51,864 bases of DNA from contig UQWP01000017.1 of the NCBI GenBank assembly GCA_900544825.1, forward strand, positions 1 through 51,864, written 5' to 3'. Under the pieces are notes generated by a model. The model made no database searches and was not told the origin of the DNA. It saw only the letters and a list, made by a program, of their open reading frames with translations. The DNA is from an uncultured Prevotella sp. Lineage in GTDB: Bacteria > Bacteroidota > Bacteroidia > Bacteroidales > Bacteroidaceae. The position numbers were made by a program, and so were the translations under genes. This document shows, piece by piece, positions 26,108 to 35,415 of this stretch (positions within the stretch are counted from its first letter, which is position 1; every line of letters starts with the position of its first letter).

Positions 26108-27973
26108 TTATTCATCAACCAGCGCTGCCGTGAACATCCACTTCACGAGTCGTGTCTCTCTGGAAGAGAACTTGCCGACAGGAAGTTTCAGCATCAGCTT
26201 GTTCCACCCCTTCTTCAGGGTGATATCTATCGCCGGACGAGACATGTAATTCTCATTCTTCAACGCAATCTCGTTGGAACGCTCGGTATTCGTATTCTCC
26301 CATACAGGAGGCATGATTTCCTTGCCGTTGATCCAGGCACGGCTGCACTTGTAATCCCAGGTACCCTGATGAGGAGCCAGGTCGCTCTCCGAACGGCTGT
26401 AGTTCTGGAACTCCAGCGCCAGCTTCGCCTTTCTTTCCTTTGGAGAATAAATCCAGCGGGTGGCGTAAGCGGTGTGGTTCTCCTGCGGATTGGCATAGAA
26501 GCCGGGAACCAGCGTGCCCCAGACATGGCGCAGATAGATGCCGTTGCCGATGATCTTACGGGTCTTGTAAGTCTTGCCCTCATACTGATATACGGAATCT
26601 TCTTTCTCCTCAGGAGGGAATACCTTGTTCAAATCGCCTCCGTTAGGGAAGGCATCGGTAATCTGCCATTCGCTCTGGGTCTGGCAAACGTATGGGAACG
26701 GAACCTCCTTCAACCAGGTTTTCTTCTGCCACAGCAGGCGGTGTTCAAATTCCCTGAATGCAGCCAACTGCTCAGGCTCGTCTTCCCACAGCAGGGTGCC
26801 CTTGCCATCAAAATAGCAGTTGCCGCCTCCACGCCAGGCACGTTCTGCCAGGGTGAGCATATATGGATAGAAATTATTCTCAGCCAGGAGCTGAGGGGTA
26901 TTGTCTATGAAGCGGTCGTTCCAGAAGGCAATGATGCAGCCAGCCAGGTCGTCGCTTCCTTCTGTCTGGTTGTAGATGCGACTGTTGAACATCGCCACCA
27001 GGTCGGCGTAGGTGTCGAAGTGGTTAGCGTAGTGGTAACGGCAGTCGATGGCAGGGATGCCTTTCTGTGCCTTTCCACGATAGCTCCAGAGCTGCATCAT
27101 GTCGATTTCGCCCGGCTTGTAGTTCCAGCCAGGGTTGTAGGAGATGACCTTCTTGCCCTTGTCGCGGATGTATTTCACCATCATCGGAACGAAATCCGGA
27201 TTGGTGAACTGAACCTCGTCGGTCCCAATATGGAGATAAGGTACGTCGAAAGTAGCACATACCTCATCGATGATATCTTTCAGAATCTGTGTGCCCTGCT
27301 CGCTCTGCATATCGGTCTTAAAAGTACGCTCAAAGGCTGCACTGTGGCCCGGCATATCGATTTCAGGAATTAGGAGCACCTGATGCTGCTTGCAGAATTC
27401 CACGAGCTGGCGAGCCTCATCCAGGGTATAGAACTTACCCTTCTCACGCTCCATGTTTTCAGGCGCATTGAGCTGCGGATATTTCCTGCATTCCAGTCGC
27501 CAAGCCTGGTTTTCGGTGAGATGCCAGTGGAAGACATTGATCTTGTATCTGCTGAGGAGACTGATTTCGCGCTTCAGTTCCTCCACAGGAATATAGCTTC
27601 TGCCCACATCGTGCATGAAGCCGCGGATGCGGAAGGCAGGCCAGTCGGTGATGTCACACTGTGGCACCCAAGTCTTTTTGTTTTTAGTGTATTTCAATTG
27701 TTCTAGTGTCTGTCGTCCCCAATACATACCCTTTGGGGTGGTAGCTTCCAGAAGGATGCCTTTCCTGGTAACCGATAGATGGTAAGCCTCTTCCTGGAAC
27801 TTGGCTCCTTCAATCTGGCTCACATATTTCTCCTCCACCGTTAACTCGCCGCTGGATTTCTTGCCGTTGAACTGATACTTCTGAGGCAGAGGCAACAATG
27901 AAGAAGGATGATTGGCAGAGATGCCAGCCATGCACCAACATATAGATAGCACAAAAAGCAAGAGTCGATTCAT
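26108..27973 (-). CDS. GH20 beta-N-acetylhexosaminidase
   Basis: 621 residues with a signal peptide (MNRLLLFVLSICWCMAGISA). GH20 enzymes release terminal beta-GlcNAc/GalNAc by substrate-assisted catalysis. After an N-terminal GH20b-type domain (about 25-110) the barrel has DWPAFRIRGFMHDVGRSYIP, NVFHWHLTENQAWRLE, LIPEIDMPGHSAA and the catalytic Asp252-Glu253 pair in HIGTDEVQF. The C-terminal part (about 480-621) is beta-rich (GWNKLMLKLPVGKFS) and resembles an accessory sugar-binding module. In the sialic-acid locus it would act after the sialidase, on glycans with galactose already removed. It lies behind a terminator, so it may be expressed partly by read-through. Confidence 0.93.
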   Translation of the reverse strand: MNRLLLFVLSICWCMAGISANHPSSLLPLPQKYQFNGKKSSGELTVEEKYVSQIEGAKFQEEAYHLSVTRKGILLEATTPKGMYWGRQTLEQLKYTKNKKTWVPQCDITDWPAFRIRGFMHDVGRSYIPVEELKREISLLSRYKINVFHWHLTENQAWRLECRKYPQLNAPENMEREKGKFYTLDEARQLVEFCKQHQVLLIPEIDMPGHSAAFERTFKTDMQSEQGTQILKDIIDEVCATFDVPYLHIGTDEVQFTNPDFVPMMVKYIRDKGKKVISYNPGWNYKPGEIDMMQLWSYRGKAQKGIPAIDCRYHYANHFDTYADLVAMFNSRIYNQTEGSDDLAGCIIAFWNDRFIDNTPQLLAENNFYPYMLTLAERAWRGGGNCYFDGKGTLLWEDEPEQLAAFREFEHRLLWQKKTWLKEVPFPYVCQTQSEWQITDAFPNGGDLNKVFPPEEKEDSVYQYEGKTYKTRKIIGNGIYLRHVWGTLVPGFYANPQENHTAYATRWIYSPKERKAKLALEFQNYSRSESDLAPHQGTWDYKCSRAWINGKEIMPPVWENTNTERSNEIALKNENYMSRPAIDITLKKGWNKLMLKLPVGKFSSRETRLVKWMFTAALVDE

Positions 27974-28034
27974 ATTTTATTTAGGTTGATTTTGTTGATG
28001 ATATATGATGATTTACAAAGTTGATTCAAGAGAG

Positions 28035-28075
28035 AAAAAATTGTAAAGAAGAGAGGGAACGAATCCCTCTCTTCT
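28035..28075 (-). terminator. Terminator after the SusD remnant
   Basis: Perfect 12-bp stem (28047-28058 with 28064-28075, loop of five), followed on the minus strand by TTACAATTTTTT. It divides the sialic-acid locus between the SusC/SusD part and GH20-esterase; no strong promoter is visible between it and the GH20 gene. Confidence 0.75.
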
Positions 28076-28127
28076 CACTTTTATAATCAAACAAGATGAT
28101 GTGTCTTATCGACACTTCCATATACCC

Positions 28128-28372
28128 TTATTGTTCGTAACCAGGAGTCTGGTGCAACTGGCTGTTCAAGCCAAGAGTATTCTCGTCAATAGGCCACAAC
28201 AATTTGCTTGCCTGAGCAGAAGTATATTTGGTAACATACTCTGTACCCATCAGACGGAGGTCGTACCAACGCTTACCCTCGAAGAGGAACTCGCGGCATC
28301 TCTCCTTCAACACAGCCTCAATGACATTTGCATCGCTGCCTACGAAAGAGTTGTTGGCATAGAATGAAGCGT
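28128..28372 (-). pseudogene. C-terminal remnant of a second SusD
   Basis: The frame reads SFYANNSFVGSDANVIEAV then LKERCREFLFEGKRWYDLRL, and ends LLWPIDENTLGLNSQLHQTPGYEQ. This is the standard C-terminal signature of SusD proteins (KER..EF..EGKRWYDLRR, LLPI, N..L.Q.PGY). About 80 residues remain; homology stops near 28372, about 40 bases before the end of the intact susD at 28412. It does not match the C-terminus of that susD, so it is left over from another gene, not a partial duplication. The ORF from 28313 (61 aa) is only part of it. Confidence 0.88.
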
Positions 28373-28411
28373 CTTTTATTTATATTCCTATTTTACTTTT
28401 ATGCAGGCTTC

Positions 28412-30214
28412 TTAGTAGCCTGGGTTCTGCTGGTCAGCCAATTCCGCGTCTGAACCCAACAAGCCCTTGTCGAGAGGCCAGAGGAGCAGGTGCTCATCCT
28501 GGGTTGTTCCATTCAGTACAGGAACATTTGTCTCTATAAGGTTGCCGTTGATGTCAACCATCCATGGATTTTTGGCTGTGTCAAGACCGAAGCCGAGACA
28601 TCCCTCTGGCTGGAATACGAAGTGATCCTTCTGCGAACCACCCTTAACGGTGGTCAGACGACGGAGGTTCCACCAGCGCTGGCCCTCAGCTACGAACTCC
28701 TTGTCCCACTCACGCATCAGAGCGGTCTCGTTGGCCTTGAAGTCGCCTGCCTTGTAGCCATAAACGTTCTCATCCCAGTTGCTGCCATAAGCACGCTCGC
28801 GCACCTTGTTGATGTACTTCATCATGGCTGTGTTGTCGCCAGCATAGTTGGCACATTCAGCGGCATACAGATAAGCCATAGCCAAACGATAGATAGGCAT
28901 GTCAACAACCATTGTGTAGTATGTGCTGCCGTTAGGTATTGATGGACGGAACTTGCAAACGAATGTACCCGCCAACTTATGCTTGCCATCCTTCGGGTCG
29001 AAGTTCTCAAGATACTTGACATTATTGTCGCGCTCTTCCTGTGTGAGGTTCCACTGTGGGTAGAACATATTGATACGTGAGTCGTTCTCGTCAAACTGAT
29101 AGTAGAGAGAGTTCTTGTAAGTGTAACGGCAAGGACCGAACTTAGTCTTGTCCCAAATCTCTATATTAGCCGACTTGCCAGTCTCCTTATCATACCACTG
29201 ACCAAAGCGGTTGGCTACACCCTTAACATGTCCCCAGCCTTCCTGGTCCATATTGCTCCAATAGTTGAGGTATGAGGTACCAGTTGTACTTGCCCAAAGC
29301 AACATATATGGAGGATTGGTGTAGTAAACACCGTCGTTCTCGCTGCTATAGCACACGCTGAATATCGACTCCTTGTTATGAGGCTTTGTCCACACGCTGT
29401 AGAAATCATCCTGCAACTCGAAACCATAGTTGTTTATCACGTTGTTGAAGTAGGTGGCAGCTGTAGCCACATCAGCAGGATTAGCCTGATGGTCGTCTGT
29501 GTCAACCTTACCCGACCAAAGATAAACCTCACCGGCAAGCATCTCTGTGGCAGCCTTTGTCCAGTAGTAGTCCTTGCTTGCGCTCTTATATACATAGTCG
29601 GTCTGAGCGAAGTACTCCAACGACTTCTGTATGTCATCCTTTATCTGCTTCAATGTCTGTTCAGCAGTACTTCTACCCTTGTAGAGCAGAGTTGCATCAT
29701 AGTTGCCAAGAATCACATCAGGCTCGATGCGCAATACTACGCCGCCATACATACGATACATTTGGAAATAGTAGAAAGCACGATAGCCGTATGCCATACC
29801 GAGCAATCCGTTCTTCACCTTGTCGCTGAGCACGTTGGTATTGTTGCAACGATAGATAAGCTCGTTGATATTAGCAATGAAGCCGTAGTAGCCACCGAAA
29901 GTGCTGAACTGCGGATGGTCGGCATCATAAAGGTTCTGTATAGGCTCACTATTTATAATACCTGAGCCGTCGATTGTTGCCATCTCGAACACTCCCGAAC
30001 GCAACTCACCTGCATTGAACAACACGTTAGAAGCACCAGCGGAACGGAAATGATTTGAAATGGCAGTGATGAATCCTTCAAACTCAGTCTGGCTTCCCCA
30101 GAAATTGTTGGCGCTGAAGTTGTCGATAGGCTTATAGTCGAGATTGCAAGATGTGGTCAACATGCTTGCTCCCGTCATAAGGCCAATTGCCAATGTCTTT
30201 ATATATTTGTTCAT
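28412..30214 (-). CDS. SusD/RagB-family glycan-binding lipoprotein (NanU-like)
   Basis: 600 residues. Lipobox TTSC with lipidated Cys23, then the SusD fold: DNFSANNFWGSQTEFEGF, TPR-like helices (LLGMAYGYRAFYYFQMYRMYGGV), and the C-terminal EWDKEFVAEGQRWWNLRRL and LLLWPLDKGLLGSDAEL..QNPGY. It caps the SusC transporter on the cell surface and binds the ligand. In Bacteroides sialic-acid loci the equivalent (NanU) binds Neu5Ac; that role here is inferred from the neighbours. It follows susC by 38 bp, and the remnant of another SusD lies directly downstream. Confidence 0.94.
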   Translation of the reverse strand: MNKYIKTLAIGLMTGASMLTTSCNLDYKPIDNFSANNFWGSQTEFEGFITAISNHFRSAGASNVLFNAGELRSGVFEMATIDGSGIINSEPIQNLYDADHPQFSTFGGYYGFIANINELIYRCNNTNVLSDKVKNGLLGMAYGYRAFYYFQMYRMYGGVVLRIEPDVILGNYDATLLYKGRSTAEQTLKQIKDDIQKSLEYFAQTDYVYKSASKDYYWTKAATEMLAGEVYLWSGKVDTDDHQANPADVATAATYFNNVINNYGFELQDDFYSVWTKPHNKESIFSVCYSSENDGVYYTNPPYMLLWASTTGTSYLNYWSNMDQEGWGHVKGVANRFGQWYDKETGKSANIEIWDKTKFGPCRYTYKNSLYYQFDENDSRINMFYPQWNLTQEERDNNVKYLENFDPKDGKHKLAGTFVCKFRPSIPNGSTYYTMVVDMPIYRLAMAYLYAAECANYAGDNTAMMKYINKVRERAYGSNWDENVYGYKAGDFKANETALMREWDKEFVAEGQRWWNLRRLTTVKGGSQKDHFVFQPEGCLGFGLDTAKNPWMVDINGNLIETNVPVLNGTTQDEHLLLWPLDKGLLGSDAELADQQNPGY

Positions 30215-30252
30215 ATCTTTATCAATATTTAAATATAGTGTATAACCATTGT

Positions 30253-33200
30253 TTAGAATTTGACATTAAGTCCGAAGAGCAGTGTACGCGGCACGTTATA
30301 TGTACCACCATTACCAGCTGTGTTACCGTTTGTATAAGTGGTGCGGTCTGGCAATGGGATTGTGCACGACTTGATGTAACCCAAATTCTGTCCTGTAACA
30401 GATACTGTCACACCCTGACAAGCCAACTTCTCACAGATGCTCTTTGGCAGAGCGTATGAGAGCTGCAACTCGCGGCAAGCCAAATAGCTACCGTTCTGTG
30501 TAAAGAACGAGTTGGTACGGATGTAGTTGTCAGTACCGAACTGCGAAGCCCATACCACGCGAGGATACTTGGCACCGGGGTTGTCTGGTGTCCATGTGTT
30601 GCGTACGTCGTCGTTGAATGCCATTGCACCCTGGCCCTCGCCAAGCCAGAAGGCTATGTTAGAGTCATACACCTGGAAGTCGAAGCCCATATCGAAGCGT
30701 GCATAGAGCGACAGACCCTTCCATGTCAATGTGGTGTTGAAACCACCTGTCCACTTCGGAGTAAGGTTACCGAGCACCTTGCGGTCCTTTGACTCAACCC
30801 AGTTATCGCCGTTGCGATCCTCATAGATGAAGTCACCAGGCATAAGCTGCACAATGTTCTTGTAGCCTGCAGCCAAAAGACGCTGACGACCAGCCTCATT
30901 GGCATATACTCCAGCACCATTGGTTGTACCTGTATCAACATAATCACCAAGAGCATCAATATCAGCCTGCGAACGTGCCATCTTAACAACGCCGTAACCT
31001 ACGAAACTGCCCGGAGTCTGACCTTCCTGATAGCCGCCTACATAGTGGGTCTCGTTGCCATTGCCTGTGTACACCTCTGAACCGCCTTGACGGTTGTTCT
31101 TCAAACCGTTCTCAGGCAACTTCACGATGGTGTTCTTGTTGTAGGTGATGTTGGCATTCAATGTCCACTGGAAATCACGTGTGCGCAACAATGTTCCCTG
31201 GAAGTCAAGCTCAACACCTGCATTGCGATACTGTCCGTTGTTGTATGTGACGGTAGAGAAGCCGGTTGTTCGTGGCAACGACAGAGCTGAATACTTGTCC
31301 ATTGTCAGACGATTGTAGTAAGTCATACCGAGGTTGAAACGGTTGTTGAGAAAACCGAGGTCAAGACCTACTTCAGCTGTACGTGTCTTCTCCCACTTCA
31401 AGTTCGGGTTAGGCAGTGTGCTTATGCGGTAGCCATACGCACCGTCATACTTGTAGGCACTATATGCACCCTGAAGAGTGTAGTAGCCAAGGTATGAGCT
31501 GTTGATAGTGGCGTTCATACCGTAAGAAGCACGCAACTTACCATAGGTGATGATGTTCTCCAAACCAAGTTTGTTCCAGAAGTTCTCCTTGCTGAACACC
31601 CAACCGCCTGACACACCAGGGAATGTACCCCACTTGTTATTAACCAGTCGTGAGTAACCGTCGGCACGGAATGTAGCAGCAAAGAGATACTTGTCCATAT
31701 AGTCGTACTCTGCACGGCCGAAATATGACATGATAGCCTCTTCGTTGTGCCACGAACTCATACTGCGTGACTGAACATCAGCATCGTTCTGAGTAAGACC
31801 AAGGCCTGGGAAGTAGCCTGTAGGAGCATTATAACCACTTGCGTTGAATCCACGATAGCGACGCTTGTAGAACTCGGTACCTGCCATAACGTTTACAGTA
31901 TGCTTCTCAGCGAACACACGGTTGAAGTTAGCTACAAGGTTGTAAGTCTGGTCGAAATAACGTAAGAACTGAGCACTTGTATTATAGCTACGGCTCACGC
32001 CATTGTTGCCGTCAGGATTTACAGCACCAGCCTGACTTGTGATGTACTTGTGGTTGAACGACTCATCATACTGCTCGTTGTAGAACCAGCTCATAGTACC
32101 CTTCAATGTAAGTCCTGGCAAAAGCGTAGCGGTAAGCGACTGTGTCATAGAGAACTTGTCGCTCTGATAGTCACGGTCGAAGTTGCCCTTGTTTACGTTG
32201 ACGTTGATTGTAGGATTATTTGTACCATACAATTCGTTGCCATCCTCATCACGATAACGTACAAACTTGTAAGCCATAGCACGGTTCATGAAGTATGTAG
32301 TGTTAAGAGAAGGATCGTCATTCAGCCAGTTGGCACGGGTGTAGTTGAACACTGAGTTCGACTCCAACCACTTTGTAATCTTATAGCTGCCTGTCAACGC
32401 AAAGTTATAGCGCTTGTAGAATGTGCCCTTGATGAAACCATCGGCATCATACAGACCAAGGCTGGCGTAGTAGCGGCCACGGTCATTGCCACCCGAGATG
32501 CTTGCATTATAGTCCTGAGTAATGTAAGGAGAACGTCCGTTAACTTCCAGCGGGTCGATGTTGCGATAGAGTATGTAGTTGTCGCTTACAGGGTCAAGCA
32601 TCTCGCTCCATCCCTTCTGCAAGAGATAAGCGTTGTCGTCGGTCTTGCGCAGAATGTTGTACGACTGTCCCTGCGACAACTCTGTACGGCCAATACCACC
32701 GGGAGTATTTGTACCATAAAGGTTTGAGTTATAGTTGGCTGCATACTTACCGCCAGGCAATGTCCATTCACAGTTCTGTGTAGCAAGACGATAATAATAG
32801 AGGTAATCCTCATCCGAGCACATATTATAGCCAAGGTTGTAATAGTTCAAGCCCACCTTGGCGTTGAATGTCACATTAGCCTTGCCACTCTTACCCTGCT
32901 TTGTGGTAATCATAATAACACCATTACCAGCACGGGCACCATAAAGAGCAGTGGCACCAGCATCCTTCATCACGTCCATCGACTCGATGTCGTTGGGGTT
33001 GATATCAGACAATGAACTACGGATTACGCCGTCTACAATAATAAGAGGTTCGTTCGAACCACCGTCGTAATTAGAACCACCACGGATGGTGATAGAAGGA
33101 GTTGCAGCAGGACTACCTGAAGTGATGTCCACCTTAACACCCGATACAGCACCAGCAAGAGCCTGGGCAGGGTTGGCGTTGGCACCTACAGTGAGGGTTT

Positions 33201-33638
33201 TCTCACTAACCTTGGCGATAGAGTTGGTTACCTTGGTGCGCTTCTGAGCTACACCATAACCCATTACCACAACTTCGTCAAGTGCCTTGGCATCTTCCTT
33301 AAGAGTAATAGTCAACGGAGTGCCGTTGAACTTCACCTGCTGTGGAGTATATCCTATATAAGAAATTACGAGTGTTGATCCCTTTTCAACATTAGCAAGG
33401 GTAAATTTACCGTCAATGTCGGTGACGGTTCCAAGTTTTGTGCCTACGACACGTACGCTGGCACCAATAATGGTCTCGCCCGTATTATCGAGCACTACAC
33501 CAGTGCAAGTAACACCAGCAGGGGGGGGGGTAATAAATTCACAACTGCTGGATTGCCGGCAGTTGTAGCAAATGTGCCGAGTGGAGATACAGTAACAGCT
33601 ATCGCCACAAATCCGAGTTTAAAGTTAATATTTTTCAT
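30253..33638 (-). CDS. SusC-type TonB-dependent transporter (NanO-like), frame broken at a poly-C tract
   Basis: The body reads from 33495 for 1080 residues: carboxypeptidase-regulatory-like domain (GTKLGTVTDIDGKFTL), TonB box region (ALDEVVVMGYG), plug (IIVDGVIRSSLSDINPNDIESM, ALYGARAGNGVIMITTK) and 22-strand barrel. It lacks its signal peptide in that frame; the first codon is an internal GTG. A good start and signal peptide (MKNINFKLGFVAIAVTVSPL) lie at 33638 in another frame. Between them is a run of ten Cs (33521-33530). With 8 or 11 Cs the frames join as ...NLLPP(P)-AGVTCTGVVLDN. From 33638 to the stop is 3386 bases, one short of a multiple of three. Shown here in the off state. Confidence 0.93.
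33521..33530 (-). repeat. C10 homopolymer in the SusC reading frame
   Basis: Ten consecutive G on the plus strand, hence C10 in the coding strand, located directly after the signal-peptide segment of SusC. No other G or C run of this length was noticed in the window. Confidence 0.97.
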
Positions 33639-33677
33639 ATTGTTCTGTTTACACATGTTTAGATTTTAATCACACCA

Positions 33678-34073
33678 TTACTGGGCACTGGTGGTAAATT
33701 CCTTCCAGTAAATCTGCGCACTGCTGAAGCCACTCTTTGCACTTGGAATGGCCTGGGTAGAAATGACATACTGTGTGTTGGGTGTCAGACCGCTGAAAGT
33801 ACACTTGCATGTACGATAGTCGAGCTTCTTCTCCTCAACCATGTCACCAACGTTGGCACGTGTACCCTTGTAGAGCTTAATTACGTAGCCATCGCAATTG
33901 TCATTAGGAACCAAAGTCCAAATAGGTGTCACCTCCGTAGCGGTGTACTGACATGAGTTGATAGCAACTGGGCCCATCACGCTCTCGTCTTCGTCACTGC
34001 ACGAAACCAACATCATCGACGATACTGAAATACATAACAGCATCATCAAAAGGTGCTTGATTTTGATTTTCAT
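33678..34073 (-). CDS. Small lipoprotein with fibronectin type III-like domain
   Basis: 131 residues. Lipobox with Cys25 (MLVSCSDEDES), followed by acidic residues typical of surface-exposed lipoproteins. The remaining 100 residues look like one FN3 domain: TPIWTLVPNDNCDGYVIKLY, CKCTFSGLTPNTQYVISTQAI, and a final strand KEFTTSAQ. No enzyme motif. It lies between the sialidase (31 bp) and SusC (39 bp) and is surely co-transcribed. It may be a surface glycan-binding or scaffold protein for the SusCD complex; that function is inferred from position only. Confidence 0.8.
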   Translation of the reverse strand: MKIKIKHLLMMLLCISVSSMMLVSCSDEDESVMGPVAINSCQYTATEVTPIWTLVPNDNCDGYVIKLYKGTRANVGDMVEEKKLDYRTCKCTFSGLTPNTQYVISTQAIPSAKSGFSSAQIYWKEFTTSAQ

Positions 34074-34104
34074 AAGTCGTAAAATTATAATTAATTAGTT
34101 AATA

Positions 34105-35382
34105 TTATTTATATCTATTATTTGTTATCTGCTCAACGCTCAGGTCATAGAATCGGATGTCGTAATAGTCATCTGTCTGTGTCTTCGGATTCTTAAAGGC
34201 ATTCTCCTCCAGAAGGAAGTAGATGCTGCCATCCTTGCCCTGAACCATGGTAGAATAGGCTGAAGTGGTATTGCTCAGCTGATAGCAGCCTTCCCAGTTC
34301 TTGGCAATCGCCTCTGGGGTAGCGTAATCAGCAGGAGTCTCCAATGCCTTGTAGTAGATACCTACGTTGTTACGGCCTGGACCTACCGGAACACTCTGAA
34401 GCAACAGCTTTACCTTCTTGCCATTCTTCTTGGCATCCACTATGAGAACCTCGCCATTGCAAGAGTTCTTGTGAGCAGCAACACCCATATTCTTGGCATC
34501 AGAAGCTATTACCTTGCCCCAAGAGCCTGTGGCAGTCTTCTTATCCTCATAAGTATAGATGTTGATGTGGCGTCCGCCCATCGCACGACTGCTGAGCAAT
34601 ACATTGCCGTTTGGCAATTCCTCGATCTTAGCCTCATCTCCGTGAGGAGCAGCCTCAGCTACATTCTTGCCCAAAACACTCCAAGTCTGACCGAAGTCAT
34701 CGCTATAGAGAATGCGGTTACCGCTGCGGGTACACAACACGGTATAGACACGATAATACTTGCCTACCTTGATCTGCTTACTCTGACAGATTCTACCACT
34801 GGTAAAGAAGGCTGATTCCACTTCTGGGATGAGGTCGTAAATCTGCTTGGTCACTTCCTCGCCATACCATGTCTTACCCTCGTCGTCGCTATAGTATCTA
34901 CCCATCATCAGGAGATTGCCACGCTTTGACTCCCAATAGCCGATGCCGCCCGATGCACACATCAGGAGGATTCTGCCACTCTTCTTATCTACTACGACAG
35001 CCGCATCGCCATGGGCGCAGTCGAAACTGGTAGCAATACCGCTTCCGCCCTTAGCCACCATCTGCTCAGGAGAGCTCCAGGTAGCGCCCTTGTCCATACT
35101 GGTCTTCATCACGATGTCGAGATGACGGCCGCCACCGATATCTCTGTTGTGATAACGATGATCGGTAAATGCAATCAACTTACCCGACTTGCACTCTACG
35201 ATGGCAGGAATACGATACTGTGCATCCTTGTTAGAGAAGACGGTGATGCCACCCTGAGCGTTCACAGCCTGTGTCTCAACAGCCATAGCAGGGGTTGCAG
35301 CAGCAACCTGTGCAGGCATCATCAGGGAAATACCCATAGTAGCAAGACACAATGCCTTGCTTATATTTGCTGAAAAAATCAT
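34105..35382 (-). CDS. nanH: GH33 exo-alpha-sialidase
   Basis: 425 residues with a signal peptide (ending AQVAAAT). It releases terminal sialic acid. The catalytic arginine is in QYRIPAIVE (Arg57) and the acid/base Asp81 lies 24 residues later in DIGGGRHLD, the usual spacing. Three Asp boxes are visible (SMDKGATW, SDDEGKTW, SDDFGQTW). The acidic helper is in DEAKIEELPNG and the nucleophile Tyr is in TSAYSTMV. It lacks the extra N-terminal binding domain of some Bacteroides sialidases and so is compact. It lies in the operon between the creatininase-family gene and the FN3 lipoprotein. Confidence 0.96.
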   Translation of the reverse strand: MIFSANISKALCLATMGISLMMPAQVAAATPAMAVETQAVNAQGGITVFSNKDAQYRIPAIVECKSGKLIAFTDHRYHNRDIGGGRHLDIVMKTSMDKGATWSSPEQMVAKGGSGIATSFDCAHGDAAVVVDKKSGRILLMCASGGIGYWESKRGNLLMMGRYYSDDEGKTWYGEEVTKQIYDLIPEVESAFFTSGRICQSKQIKVGKYYRVYTVLCTRSGNRILYSDDFGQTWSVLGKNVAEAAPHGDEAKIEELPNGNVLLSSRAMGGRHINIYTYEDKKTATGSWGKVIASDAKNMGVAAHKNSCNGEVLIVDAKKNGKKVKLLLQSVPVGPGRNNVGIYYKALETPADYATPEAIAKNWEGCYQLSNTTSAYSTMVQGKDGSIYFLLEENAFKNPKTQTDDYYDIRFYDLSVEQITNNRYK

Positions 35383-35415
35383 ATTTTTACTATTTAGATT
35401 TTCTATTACTTATAT

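Noticed and set aside
30253..33495. SusC taken as a complete gene starting at the GTG at 33495
   Set aside because: It would lack a signal peptide and part of the regulatory-like domain, while a perfect signal peptide lies just upstream in the other frame across the poly-C run.
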